64,000 bases of DNA, from the NCBI GenBank assembly GCA_964443075.1, contig CAYUCB010000003.1, positions 1 to 64,000 of the forward strand. The letters run 5' to 3'. The notes below the pieces were generated by a model. The model saw only the letters and a program-made list of their open reading frames with translations, had not been told where the DNA came from and did no database searches. Each line of letters starts with the position of its first letter. Position 1 is the stretch's first letter. Source of the stretch: DSQQ01 sp964443075 (GTDB taxonomy: Bacteria > Chloroflexota > Anaerolineae > 4572-78 > J111). The position numbers and the translations under genes were made by a program. This document shows positions 1 to 8,836 of this stretch, piece after piece.

Positions 1-41
1 TTTTCGCTGGCCCCGTCGAGCGGGCTTGTCCTTCGGGATTT

Positions 42-863
42 ATGCAACGCTCTCATCTGGCCAATACCTTACGTCTTACCCATCCCCTTAATACCTATAC
101 ACCTGCTTCGGCCCGGCCTGAGATTTGGATTTTTGGTTGCTCTTTTACGCATGGCTGGAGCCTAAACGACGAAGAAACCTACCCATGGCTGTTGCAGCAG
201 CAGATGCCAGACTATGAAGTGGTGAATTTTGGCGTTGGCGATTATGGTACCGTTCAATCGTTTTTGCAATTTCAAGCTGCCCTGACCGAGCGGCTACAAC
301 CCAGACTGGTTGTTCTGGCTTATGCCTCGTTTCACGACCAACGCAATATCTTGCTGCGTCTGCGACGCAAACAGGTTGCCAGCCGAAATGTTGAATTTGG
401 CTCATTAACTCTCCCCTATGCCACCTTGAATCAACAGGGCGAGGTTAACTACAGCATAGGTGAAACCATGTTTTACCCATTCCCCTTGATGCGTTACCTG
501 GTCCTGGCTGACGGAGCCGAAGTAATCTACGATAACCTGGAAAACCGCTACTCTGGCAGCCATGAGCTAACCCAGGCTGTTATCACCGATTTTGCCGGGT
601 TAGCCCAGGCTCACGACATTCCCCTGGTGATCGCCGGAATTGACTCAACTGCGCTGACCGGCGAAACCTTAAACTACTTTCGAGCGGCCGGCATCCCAAC
701 CGTTGACATCTCGGTTGATTTGTCCCGCCTAGAAAATACCAATCTTCCCCACGACAGTCATCCCAGCGCCCATGCCAACCGGCAGTATGCTCAGAAATTG
801 CTCGCCTTTTTGCAAGAGAATGAACTACTACCTCAAAAAACTAGCGGAGAAACAGGGCTATGA
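42..863 (+). CDS. SGNH/GDSL-like hydrolase, possibly 5'-partial
   Basis: The protein resembles SGNH hydrolases, which remove or transfer acyl groups and are common in polysaccharide loci. FGCSFTHG near residues 31-38 supplies the candidate nucleophile Ser34, a GVGDYGT segment resembles the Gly block, and HDSHPS near residues 237-242 supplies a candidate Asp/His pair. Mixed alpha/beta segments lie between. The frame stays open upstream to the window edge, so the true start may lie outside; the first ATG is used here. The stop overlaps the next glycosyltransferase by 4 bp, so the two are co-transcribed and the substrate is probably a glycan or its acyl substituent. The family is inferred from motifs; the substrate is unknown. 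Confidence 0.65.
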   Translation: MQRSHLANTLRLTHPLNTYTPASARPEIWIFGCSFTHGWSLNDEETYPWLLQQQMPDYEVVNFGVGDYGTVQSFLQFQAALTERLQPRLVVLAYASFHDQRNILLRLRRKQVASRNVEFGSLTLPYATLNQQGEVNYSIGETMFYPFPLMRYLVLADGAEVIYDNLENRYSGSHELTQAVITDFAGLAQAHDIPLVIAGIDSTALTGETLNYFRAAGIPTVDISVDLSRLENTNLPHDSHPSAHANRQYAQKLLAFLQENELLPQKTSGETGL

Positions 864-1993
864 AAATCGTTATCATCGGGCCGGTTTACCCCTTTAGAGG
901 GGGGATAGCCCATTATACCACCCTGTTAACTAAAACCCTTCAAGCGACAGGGCATCGGGTAAAGCTATATTCTTTTAAACGATTATACCCCGGCTGGCTT
1001 TTTCCAGGAAAATCTGACCGTGACCCCAGTCATTTAAAAATAGAAGTTGAAGCTGAATACCGGCTTGATACGTTCAATCCGTTGAGTTGGTGGGCCACGG
1101 CGAGGGCCATGCGGTTGGAACAGCCGGAAATCTTGATTTTGCAATGGTGGGTCACATTTTTAGCGCCACTTTGGTTCGTATTAGCTTATCTGGCTCGCCG
1201 GGCCGAAACCAAGGTTATTTTTATTTGCCATAATGTTTTGCCCCATGAGCATCACCCCTGGGATAGCTGGCTGGCAAAACAGACGCTTCGTTGGGGAGAC
1301 GGATTCATTGTCCAATCGTTGGATGAAAAACAACGCTTATCCGGGCTGTTACCGGGGCGTCCGATTGAAATCGTCTTTCCTCCACCCAATACCATGCTAA
1401 TCGAACAAATTATTTCTCAGGCTGAGGCGCGGCAACGGCTGGCCCTGCTCCAAAATGTGCCGGTGTTGCTCTTTTTCGGTTTGGTGCGCCCCTATAAAGG
1501 GCTATCGTATCTGCTGGAGGCCATGCCGGCCGTGTTGAACGCTTTACCCGAAACCTACCTCTTGATTGCCGGTGAGTTTTGGCAGGATAAGCAAACTTAC
1601 TTAACCCAGATGACCCGTTTGAGGATAGAAAAACAGATTAAAGTTATAGACTATTATGTTTTGAATGAGGATATCCCGCTTTATTTCGGGGCTGCGGATG
1701 TGGTCGTTCTACCCTATATTCAGGCAAGCCAGAGTGGGGTATTACCATTAGCCTATGGCCTGGAGCGACCGGTGATTGCCAGCCGGATAGGCGGGCTGCC
1801 GGAAGTGGTTAAAGAGGGTCAAACCGGGCTGTTGGTGCCGCCACGAGATGCCGAGGCGCTGGCGGCAGCGATTATCCGCTTTTTTACCGAGGGTTTGCAG
1901 GAGCGTTTAACGGCTCAGGTGCGGGCAGAAAATGCTCAATCGGATTGGGGAGAGATGAATAAAGCGATTGACCAGCTTAGGAGGCTGGCCTAA
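860..1993 (+). CDS. Glycosyltransferase family 4 (GT-B fold)
   Basis: A 377-residue GT-B glycosyltransferase that probably adds a sugar from an NDP-sugar donor to a growing surface glycan in the cytoplasm. The N-terminal half starts with a Rossmann strand followed by the glycine-rich PVYPFRGGIAHY, the acceptor-side loop of GT4 enzymes. The C-terminal half has FFGLVRPYKGL, the donor-side hinge, then ASRIGGLPEVV and TGLLVPPRD, the nucleotide-sugar signature with its conserved acidic residue. Length is normal for GT4. Its ATG overlaps the preceding stop (ATGA), which implies translational coupling. Donor and acceptor cannot be read from the sequence. Confidence 0.9.
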   Translation: MKIVIIGPVYPFRGGIAHYTTLLTKTLQATGHRVKLYSFKRLYPGWLFPGKSDRDPSHLKIEVEAEYRLDTFNPLSWWATARAMRLEQPEILILQWWVTFLAPLWFVLAYLARRAETKVIFICHNVLPHEHHPWDSWLAKQTLRWGDGFIVQSLDEKQRLSGLLPGRPIEIVFPPPNTMLIEQIISQAEARQRLALLQNVPVLLFFGLVRPYKGLSYLLEAMPAVLNALPETYLLIAGEFWQDKQTYLTQMTRLRIEKQIKVIDYYVLNEDIPLYFGAADVVVLPYIQASQSGVLPLAYGLERPVIASRIGGLPEVVKEGQTGLLVPPRDAEALAAAIIRFFTEGLQERLTAQVRAENAQSDWGEMNKAIDQLRRLA

Positions 1994-2103
1994 TTAAGCC
2001 CAAGCTAAAACAAAGGTATCCTGACAAACCGGATTTGTTCTGGGGATTTGTTATGAGAGGCGTATCTGCTCAGGCAGGTAAGGCCAACTGAAAGGAACTG
2101 GGT

Positions 2104-3651
2104 ATGAACGATTGGCGCCGGATTCAACCGTGGGGGCAGATTGGGTATCTGGTAGGCATCAGCGGCTTGTTGGCTGTGGTGGCGTTTGGCCTGTATGCAA
2201 TGACCCTGCCCAACCCATTTTTTGCCGAGGATTTTCACCAATCGCAGTACGAGCGCATGGCCGGCTGGTTAAGCAAAATAGCCATGCCCGGGGGGGGCGA
2301 GTATCGGCCCCTCACGTATTTGAGCTGGGTGGCGAATAACCTGATTTGGGGCGGAACATTGCCGTTTCCATACCGGGTGGTGATGCTGCTTCGCCATTGG
2401 CTAAACGCATGCCTGGTATTTTCATTGGTGCGCCAGGCTACCCGTCAGGTAGCGGTGGGGCTGTGGGCGGCGTTATTTTTTCTGGTGTTTTTGCCCAGCG
2501 CCAATAATATCAATTGGCTAGCCGCAGCCTCCAGTCAGGTGTTGTGCGTGTTTGGCTATTTGCTAGCCTTGCGGGCGGTGTGGCCGCTGTTGGCGAATCG
2601 CCGGCCTTCGGCGCTGACCCAGCGCCGAAGCAGTCTGCTGATTGGGTTAGGGTTGTTCTGCGCGTTTGGCTCCAATGAAATGGGCCTCACCTGGCCCGTG
2701 GCTGCGCTCTACCTGGGCGGGCTGGCCTGGTATACCCACCTCAAACCGCAAGGGGTCGCCTGGTGGCCCACCTGCCGCCGCCAACTCAAAACCCTGGCCC
2801 TCTGGTTCATCGCCTGGGCGGTTTTTTTAGGCTGGCGCACCCTGGCGGTGGGCGGCATCGGGGGCTATGGGGCCAGCGTCCATTTGCGGTTTGGGTGGTT
2901 TTTGATCCAGGACTTTTTCATCAATCTGCATCTCTTCACCCAGCCAGTGTTCCTGGCCCTCTTTAAGTTTGTTGGCCCAACTCTATGGGGTTGGGACTGG
3001 AATTTGGTGATTGACCTACTGTTGGGGGTAGCTGTGGTAGTGGGTGGACCACAACTTTGGGGACCGGTAGGTTTAAGCCTTATTACCCTTTTGCCAGTCT
3101 TGAATATCCCCGGATTTCATCGGCTATATTTGGTTGGGGCAGGCCTGGCTTGGTTTTTTGCTGCGCTCTTTATGGGCCGGCGACGGCAGACTCGCCTGGA
3201 GTGGGGCGTGCGCCAGGGCTTGGCGTTAATCTGGTTCGGGGTACTGGTTACCGGTACAGTAGCGCTCAATCAAAGTTGGTACACGGCTGGTATGTGGGAA
3301 AAGCAAATTTTGGCCGAAACGCGCCGCCTGGTTCCGTCCCCGGCCGACCAGACCCATTTTTATTATTTCGATCTCCCGCAAAGCTACAATGATATTTATA
3401 CATTTACCTGGGGTTTGCGTGAAGCGATTCAGAAAAACTATCCCAACTATACACTGGATGCTTATCAAATCTATCAACTTCCCAACCCGAGGCGGGTGCA
3501 ATTGCACCTGGAGGCCACCCCGGAAACGATTAAACAGGAGGCCGCCTTTGAGCAAATATTTTTGGTATATCAGCCAGACCCCGCTACCGGGCAGTTGTTG
3601 CGGCGGGTGACCTTAGCGGAATTTCTCCAGCTGGTCACTCCCGCACCCTAG
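2104..3651 (+). CDS. Polytopic membrane protein, GT-C glycosyltransferase-like
   Basis: A 515-residue integral membrane protein with roughly ten to eleven hydrophobic segments and a soluble C-terminal tail of about 120 residues. After the first segment, an extracytoplasmic loop carries AEDFHQ, and a following GEYRPLTYLSW fits the architecture of GT-C enzymes that use lipid-phosphate sugars, where an acidic pair in loop 1 is catalytic. AAAGGAAC lies just upstream of the ATG. It follows the SGNH/GT4 pair on the same strand after 110 bp. It could instead be a polymerase-like or unknown membrane protein; no family is recognised with certainty. Confidence 0.6.
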   Translation: MNDWRRIQPWGQIGYLVGISGLLAVVAFGLYAMTLPNPFFAEDFHQSQYERMAGWLSKIAMPGGGEYRPLTYLSWVANNLIWGGTLPFPYRVVMLLRHWLNACLVFSLVRQATRQVAVGLWAALFFLVFLPSANNINWLAAASSQVLCVFGYLLALRAVWPLLANRRPSALTQRRSSLLIGLGLFCAFGSNEMGLTWPVAALYLGGLAWYTHLKPQGVAWWPTCRRQLKTLALWFIAWAVFLGWRTLAVGGIGGYGASVHLRFGWFLIQDFFINLHLFTQPVFLALFKFVGPTLWGWDWNLVIDLLLGVAVVVGGPQLWGPVGLSLITLLPVLNIPGFHRLYLVGAGLAWFFAALFMGRRRQTRLEWGVRQGLALIWFGVLVTGTVALNQSWYTAGMWEKQILAETRRLVPSPADQTHFYYFDLPQSYNDIYTFTWGLREAIQKNYPNYTLDAYQIYQLPNPRRVQLHLEATPETIKQEAAFEQIFLVYQPDPATGQLLRRVTLAEFLQLVTPAP

Positions 3652-3660
3652 CATTACCTA

Positions 3661-3934
3661 CTCTATCTATGGGTTCGCATAAAAAAAATTGGTAACCCTA
3701 AATCATAAAAAAACTGAGGGTGTGAGCCAAAATATAAATAACTCACTATGGGGTTACCCTTCAACCCTTTATTTTGAGCCAATGAGCGAGGCTAAAGCCG
3801 TCGCTCTCGCTGGCGGGGCCAAGCTCTACGAGCTAAAATTTTCAGCCCGTTAGGGCTTTGTTCTTTCAGCACGACGGCTTCAGCCTCGTGCTACAAGCCA
3901 GGTTTGGTTAGGTTATACGAATCCATAGATAGAG
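3661..3934. repeat. Inverted-repeat-bounded element with nested palindromes
   Basis: This fills the 328-bp gap between genes. The outer arms CTCTATCTATGGGTTCG (3661-3677) and CGAATCCATAGATAGAG (3918-3934) are complementary except at one base. TTACCT occurs directly outside both ends (3654-3659 and 3935-3940), as a target duplication would. Inside are a second inverted repeat, GGTAACCC (3691) with GGGTTACC (3751), and two GC-rich hairpins built on GGCTAAAGCC-like and GGCTTCAGCC-like cores. No coding potential is visible. It is probably a small non-autonomous element, but no second copy lies in this window. Confidence 0.55.
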
Positions 3935-3979
3935 TTACCTTTCAAATTTTAAGATCCGCTACCTTCGTCTATAAATGGT

Positions 3980-4768
3980 TCACCGGCGCTCGCAGCGGAA
4001 GAACAGATAGGCCCCGTCATTAACCGGCGGCTCACTATAGTAGTGCCGCCACAGCGGCTCGATGAGGGCAAAATTGGCCCGGAACGGGGCGATAATCCAG
4101 CGCCCTGTTAGTTTTTTATAAACCAGCGTGGGCGCGGAATAGTAGTGAGCCAGGTCAAACAGACGCATAGCGGCCCGTGAAAAGTACGAATGTGACTCGC
4201 ATACCTTGAAACCAAATTTTTCCAGCCGCGCCTGCCACACCTCCGGCGAGTCGGTGCGATAGTGGCGCGAGAGACGATTAAAATAATTTCCGTATTGTTT
4301 AGACAGGCCGCCTAACCCGATCCGGCGAAAGAAATCGGCCAAGAAAAGATAGTCGGCAAAGTGAGAGGAGGGGGTGGTAAAAACAAACATGCCGCCCGGC
4401 TTGAGCACCCGATACGTCTCCCGCAGGGTCGCCTCAAGGTCAGGAATATGCTCTACCACCGAGTTGCTCAATACAGAAGCGAAGCTGCCAGCGTTAAAGG
4501 CCATCGCGCCGCTATCCATCACGTAAAGCCGGCGGTGCATCCGGCGCGTTTGGGCGGCGGCAATGGCCTGGGGCGAGGGATCAAGCCCCACGTCGAGCGG
4601 TTGGGTAAAGGCGGCCTGGGCAAAATGACCGTCGCCGCAGCCCAAATCCAGAATCGGGCGCGGCCAATCGAGGGCGGCCATCTGGCGTGCTTCGACCCCG
4701 CGAAGTAAGGCGCGAAAGGCTGGCACGGCGCAGAGGTGTTCGCTCAGGTAATCGCGTTCGGGTTTCAT
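3980..4768 (-). CDS. Class I SAM-dependent methyltransferase
   Basis: A 262-residue Methyltransf_11-type enzyme. LDLGCGDGHFA near residue 40 is the SAM-binding motif I, NSVVEHIPD is the post-motif segment, and VLKPGGMFVFTTPS is the motif III strand. The C-terminal region, rich in Tyr, Phe and Arg, probably binds the acceptor. The start ATG overlaps the stop of the upstream GT4 gene by 4 bp, so the two are coupled and the target is likely a sugar or lipid intermediate of the surface glycan. The methylated atom cannot be predicted. Confidence 0.85.
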   Translation of the reverse strand: MKPERDYLSEHLCAVPAFRALLRGVEARQMAALDWPRPILDLGCGDGHFAQAAFTQPLDVGLDPSPQAIAAAQTRRMHRRLYVMDSGAMAFNAGSFASVLSNSVVEHIPDLEATLRETYRVLKPGGMFVFTTPSSHFADYLFLADFFRRIGLGGLSKQYGNYFNRLSRHYRTDSPEVWQARLEKFGFKVCESHSYFSRAAMRLFDLAHYYSAPTLVYKKLTGRWIIAPFRANFALIEPLWRHYYSEPPVNDGAYLFFRCERR

Positions 4769-5910
4769 GCTGGCCGCAACTCGGTGAAAAGTTTTTCGTA
4801 GCTGCTCACAGTGTTTTCCAGTGAAAACAGCGCTTCGATTTCGGCGCGGGGCCGGACGTAGTGAGGCCGATTTTGCATCACCCGCACAATTGCCTCGGCC
4901 AGGGCCGGCGTATCTTTGGGTGGAATGATTTCGCCCATGCCGGTCATACGGACGGGTTCGCGCACCCCCGGCAAATTTGAGGCAATAGTGGGGCAGCCGC
5001 TCAACATAGCTTCCACCTGCACCAGGCCAAATGTTTCGGTAGAGTTGATGCTGGGCACGGTCAGGACATCACACGCGCCAAAAAAATTGCCCATCTCATG
5101 GGCCGGCAGGAGGCCTAAAAATTCCAAATGGTCGCGGTATTGCTGAATTTGGGGCTGTAAGCGCTGCCACACGTTTTCGCCGATGACGTTTTGATATTCT
5201 CCGGCAAAAAGGTATTTTACGGTTGGATTTTTTTCGCGCACTAACGGGATTGAGGCCAGCAAATAGTTAAGGCCCTTTTCTTCGGCAAAACGGGCGGCAA
5301 AACCGACAATCGGGCGATCCTCGGCCTGCCAGCGTTGTTTCAAAGCGGTCACCGCCCCGGCGTCGGGCGGCGCGATTTCAATCGGCGGCGGAATGACCAC
5401 AATTTTGTTTTTGAACCTGGTCAGGAAAGGTGAGTGTTGGGCAAAATCATGGGTGTAGGCCGAAATCCGCTGGGCAAAAAGGCCCGCCGTCAGGTTTGAG
5501 GCCAGCACCAGGCGGTCAATCACGCGATTTAAGCCGCCGGGTGGCAACTGCAAATCGGAATGGTAGGTGAGAACGACCGGTTTGCGGGCCAGCCGAGCTA
5601 TTAAAGCCAGCGGTCCCCCTTCTGCCTGGGGGAGATGAATGTTGACGAGGTCATGCTCCCGCATTAATTTTAAGGCATGGCCCAAAAAGCCGGGCATGAT
5701 ACAGCCCTTGCCCAATCGAACCGCCACCGGATGGCGGATTACCTCGACCCCATCCTTAACCTCATGGTAGGCCAACCCTTTTTGATAGTGGGCGGTTAGC
5801 ACCGTTACCCGGTGCCCCCGGCCGGCCAGCGCACGAGCAAGACGTTCGACGTAGATGGTCAGCCCGCTGATGTGCGGGCGATAGTAAGTAAGCGCGATGA
5901 GAATTTTCAT
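4765..5910 (-). CDS. Glycosyltransferase family 4
   Basis: A 381-residue GT-B glycosyltransferase. The N-terminus LTYYRPHISGLTIYVERLA is the classic GT4 acceptor-side start. VGFAARFAEEKGLNYL begins the donor domain, and ETFGLVQVEAMLSGCP with LPGVREPV forms the E-x7-E-type sugar-nucleotide site. It heads a two-gene unit with the methyltransferase. An inserted palindromic element ends 9 bp before the start codon, so the leader and any ribosome site (AAGAGGA in the element's end) come from that insertion. Cytoplasmic or peripheral on the inner membrane; sugar unknown. Confidence 0.9.
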   Translation of the reverse strand: MKILIALTYYRPHISGLTIYVERLARALAGRGHRVTVLTAHYQKGLAYHEVKDGVEVIRHPVAVRLGKGCIMPGFLGHALKLMREHDLVNIHLPQAEGGPLALIARLARKPVVLTYHSDLQLPPGGLNRVIDRLVLASNLTAGLFAQRISAYTHDFAQHSPFLTRFKNKIVVIPPPIEIAPPDAGAVTALKQRWQAEDRPIVGFAARFAEEKGLNYLLASIPLVREKNPTVKYLFAGEYQNVIGENVWQRLQPQIQQYRDHLEFLGLLPAHEMGNFFGACDVLTVPSINSTETFGLVQVEAMLSGCPTIASNLPGVREPVRMTGMGEIIPPKDTPALAEAIVRVMQNRPHYVRPRAEIEALFSLENTVSSYEKLFTELRPA

Positions 5911-5919
5911 TCTTAATTA

Positions 5920-6030
5920 GTATCCTCTTAATAATTCGCGATAGGTAGGGGCGAGGCCACTCGAAAGGCGAATTATTCGTACTCATAGGATCACTTCGAG
6001 TGGCCTCGCCCCTACTTTTTGAGATGATAC
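5920..6030. mobile_element. MITE-like element, copy A (8-bp target duplication)
   Basis: A 111-bp non-coding element. Its ends are GTATCCTCTTAATAA and, in inverse, CTTTTTGAGATGATAC. Inside, GTAGGGGCGAGGCCACTCGA (5945-5964) pairs perfectly with 5996-6015. CTTAATTA flanks both sides exactly (5912-5919 and 6031-6038), which is strong evidence of transposition. The right duplication contains the epimerase stop codon. Copies B, C and D share the termini. Confidence 0.85.
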
Positions 6031-6035
6031 CTTAA

Positions 6036-7058
6036 TTACTCAAAAAGCGTAATATTTTCCTTCACCCAGCGATACAATTTTTCTATGCCCTCCGGTACGC
6101 CAATTTTTGGCGACCAACCTAACTCGGCTTGCGCCTTTGCCAGGTTATAAACGCAAACTTTTTGATCCCCTTGACGCCAATCGCCATGAGCAAAAGGAAT
6201 GGTTCGCCCCGTCAGTTTTTCCAGCAGCGGCCCAAATTCGGCCCAAATGGAAAGGGTGTTGCCCGGCCCGCCGCCAATATTGTAAACTTGTCCGGCAATC
6301 TGATCAATGCGGGCGGCGGCGGCATCGTAGGCATCCAGCAAATCGCTGATAAACAACACATCGCGCACCTGCTTGCCATCGCCGTAGATGGTAATGGGCT
6401 TGTTTAAGACGGCGGCAATGATGAACCAGGCCAGCCAGCCCTGGTCTTCGAGGCCAAATTGGCGATAGCCGTAGATGGCCGATTGGCGAAAGACGACGGT
6501 GCGCAGGCCGTAGATGCGCTGATAATCGCGCACATATTGATCGGCTGCGCCCTTGCTACAGCCATAAGGCGAATGGAAATCGAGGGGCTGTTGCTCTGAA
6601 ACCCCGCCGGGCCAATCACGATACTCGTAACGGGTGGGTTTTTCGATAACGACGGCCTCGTCCATTCCGCCATAGACTTTGTTGGTGGAGGCATACAAAA
6701 AAATAGGATTGCGCCCGGAGAGCCGCGCGGCTTCGAGGACGTTGAACGTGCCCAGCGCATTGATTTCAAAATCGGCGCGGGGGTCGGTGACGGAGGTGGT
6801 GACGGCCACCTGCCCGGCGAAATGGAAGATGGCCTCGGCCTCGCGGGCGGCGGCGGTAATGGCTGGCGCGGAACGAATGTCGGCGCAAATTAGCTCAAAT
6901 TTTGAGCCATGCTTAAGGCGCAGCCACTCGGCATTCTTTTTCGCTCCGGGCCGCGAGAGGTTATCAAAGGCCACCACCCGTTCGCCGCGAGAGAGTAAAC
7001 GGTCAACATAGTTGGCGCCAATAAAGCCGCAGCCGCCGGTGATGAGTGTTTTTTTCAT
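6036..7058 (-). CDS. NAD-dependent sugar epimerase, CDP-tyvelose 2-epimerase-like
   Basis: An extended short-chain dehydrogenase that probably epimerises a nucleotide-activated sugar, resembling RfbE/CDP-paratose 2-epimerase. TGGCGFIGANY is the NAD-binding glycine motif, FHFAGQVAVTTSV follows, STNKVYG carries the catalytic Ser/Thr region and SPYGCSKGAADQY the catalytic YxxxK. FDNLSRPGAKKNAEWL and DQGWLAWF are shared, from memory, with tyvelose epimerases. The ATG at 7058 is chosen because the protein then begins directly with the Rossmann strand; an upstream ATG at 7097 adds 13 unconserved residues. Elements A and B flank the gene. The specific product (CDP-tyvelose or another deoxysugar) is inferred. 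Confidence 0.8.
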   Translation of the reverse strand: MKKTLITGGCGFIGANYVDRLLSRGERVVAFDNLSRPGAKKNAEWLRLKHGSKFELICADIRSAPAITAAAREAEAIFHFAGQVAVTTSVTDPRADFEINALGTFNVLEAARLSGRNPIFLYASTNKVYGGMDEAVVIEKPTRYEYRDWPGGVSEQQPLDFHSPYGCSKGAADQYVRDYQRIYGLRTVVFRQSAIYGYRQFGLEDQGWLAWFIIAAVLNKPITIYGDGKQVRDVLFISDLLDAYDAAAARIDQIAGQVYNIGGGPGNTLSIWAEFGPLLEKLTGRTIPFAHGDWRQGDQKVCVYNLAKAQAELGWSPKIGVPEGIEKLYRWVKENITLFE

Positions 7059-7125
7059 AGGGCCTTGTCTTGGGCCGCAAGTTCGGTTTGGGGCCATCGC
7101 TGGGATAACTTTAAGGGCATCTGTC

Positions 7126-7238
7126 GTATCCTCTCAATAATTCGCGGTTAAGGTAGGGGCGAGGCCACTCGAATTGATAATATGAGGGCCAAGAAGTCGT
7201 CTTTCGAGTGGCCTCGCCCCTACTTTTTGAGATGATAC
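7126..7238. mobile_element. MITE-like element, copy B (8-bp target duplication)
   Basis: A close relative of the element at 5920, with the same termini (GTATCCTCTCAATAA and CTTTTTGAGATGATAC) and the same internal inverted arms GTAGGGGCGAGGCCACTCGA. The central loop differs. The flanks are CATCTGTC (7118-7125) and TATCTGTC (7239-7246), matching at 7 of 8 bases. The last base of the element is the G of the downstream gene's TAG stop codon, read on the minus strand. Confidence 0.82.
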
Positions 7239-7978
7239 TATCTGTCCGTTATTTTCCTGATGAGCAGATAATTGGTCAGCTCAAATTGAAAGCCTGAGCG
7301 TTTATCGGCAAAATAGCTATCTACGGCCCGGCGGCAGCCCGACCAGCCCAGGTAATCATTGATAACCAAAATGCCGCCGTTGACCAGGCGAGGCTCAAGC
7401 CGTTGCAGGCAGACCATGACCGAGTCATGCCAATCGCAGTCTATATGGGCCAGGGCCAACGGTTGCTCCAGATGCAGCGTCTCTTCATAGACCCCCGGTG
7501 CAAAGTGAATCTGATGGCTTTCGGGCGGAAAGCCGTACTGAACAAAGTTGGTTTTTACCCTGGCCAACAGATTTGGTTCATAGCCATAATACAACCCACC
7601 CCCGATACCCCGCGCTTGACCGGCGGCGATAACCTGATAGCGAGCGTGAACATCGCGGTCATCCCGCTCAGAGGGGGGAGGAATCATGCCAAAGGTGTCA
7701 TAAAGCCATAAAGGCCGGGTGGGAGATTTAGCCGCCGTCAGAGCCAGGGCCGAACCTCCCAGGGCGCAGCCGGCTTCGACGATGACTCCCTCACGCCTAT
7801 TGGTTTCAATTTCAGAGACGGCATGGTATAAGCCGGCTAAATCGCCCAGGCGCAAAAAAGTGAGATGATTGGCTTTTATTTTAAGCAGCATGCGCAGTAT
7901 GGGCCGATTGGAACGATACAATAACCATAATTGGGCCAAATCGGCCCGATACTTGGCTAATTTGTCCATTGCCTTCAT
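7238..7978 (-). CDS. TylF/macrocin O-methyltransferase-family protein
   Basis: A 246-residue SAM-dependent methyltransferase of the TylF/MycF type, which O-methylate sugar hydroxyls using a divalent metal. VEAGCALGGSALAL is the SAM motif, LWLYDTFGMIPPP is the characteristic family loop, HIDCDWHDS gives the candidate metal-binding acidic residues, and GGILVINDYLGWSGCRRAV matches the family C-terminus. GGGAAAG lies just upstream of the ATG. Its stop codon is completed by the inserted element B, so the original C-terminus may have differed slightly. Within this locus it probably methylates a deoxysugar or side-branch sugar. Confidence 0.85.
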   Translation of the reverse strand: MKAMDKLAKYRADLAQLWLLYRSNRPILRMLLKIKANHLTFLRLGDLAGLYHAVSEIETNRREGVIVEAGCALGGSALALTAAKSPTRPLWLYDTFGMIPPPSERDDRDVHARYQVIAAGQARGIGGGLYYGYEPNLLARVKTNFVQYGFPPESHQIHFAPGVYEETLHLEQPLALAHIDCDWHDSVMVCLQRLEPRLVNGGILVINDYLGWSGCRRAVDSYFADKRSGFQFELTNYLLIRKITDR

Positions 7979-8039
7979 ATCTTTCCCGCGTTGGGTGTAA
8001 CGACCAGCCCGTTTTTTACTATAGTGTTTCTCACTTGCC

Positions 8040-8750
8040 CTATCGTGTCTTGCTCACAATGACGAGATAGTTTTTAGGATATCCTCGCGCCTGGAATTTT
8101 ATGCGTGTTTCCAGCAGGTGAAAAAGAATCGAACCAGCTGCAAAGCCGATTTTTGACAGCGCTAAAATCGGCGCTAATCCGTACCCGATAAAGCCATCAT
8201 GCAAATGGCTTGGCCTCCAAGGAAGGTATCGGGACATACAATTTAGCTGGTAACCTACAGTGCCAAAATATCCTTCCAACCAATCCAGGCGCTCGATTAC
8301 AAAGCCCGTTGAGTTGAACAGGTGACGCAGGCCGAATTGAGTATATCTATAGAAGTCGTATGGTTGCTCGTGCTCCTCATAAAACAGAGGCCCTGTATAA
8401 ATCATCTTCCCACCTACCTTCAGAACGCGGTAGAGTTCCGCAAGCACCAATTGAGGTTCGGAAAGGTGCTCCATAACTTGAGTGAAAATAATGAAGTCGA
8501 AGCGACAATCCTCTACTGGAATGCTCTTTAGATCACAAACATAAGTATGTGGCGCATATGTTTTGTTGACTTTTTCAAAGTCGGCCGATTCGTATTGAGC
8601 GTGCTGAAACAGACTTTTGTACGGAGCATTACCAGACCCGGCATCTAACACCAATGCCTCGTTAGGTACCAATGCGGCGAAGGTGGCAATTTCCTGCCAC
8701 AGTCGGTAACGGGACGAATTGAAAACAAGCAATTTTTTTAGATAGTTCAT
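8040..8750 (-). CDS. Class I SAM-dependent methyltransferase
   Basis: A 236-residue Methyltransf_11-type protein. VLDAGSGNAPYKSLF is SAM motif I, FDFIIFTQVMEHLSEP is motif II with the usual E-H-L core, and VLKVGGKMIYTGP is motif III. EEHEQPYDFYRYTQFGLRHLF is typical of methyltransferases found in glycan clusters. A hydrophobic stretch near residues 190-215 may associate with the membrane. The gene is somewhat more AT-rich than its neighbours, which would fit later acquisition. Substrate unknown. Confidence 0.82.
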   Translation of the reverse strand: MNYLKKLLVFNSSRYRLWQEIATFAALVPNEALVLDAGSGNAPYKSLFQHAQYESADFEKVNKTYAPHTYVCDLKSIPVEDCRFDFIIFTQVMEHLSEPQLVLAELYRVLKVGGKMIYTGPLFYEEHEQPYDFYRYTQFGLRHLFNSTGFVIERLDWLEGYFGTVGYQLNCMSRYLPWRPSHLHDGFIGYGLAPILALSKIGFAAGSILFHLLETRIKFQARGYPKNYLVIVSKTR

Positions 8751-8836
8751 GGCTGTGTTTCTAATATACGGCGAAAATCATATCCCTAATCAATTCCCTT
8801 TTTGGTTTAGTATGTTCATCTGCTCCTTTACCTACC

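Noticed and set aside
5945..6015. Long perfect inverted repeat as a transcription terminator
   Set aside because: There is no T-run at the stem end, the loop is 31 nt, and the target duplication shows that it is an inserted element.
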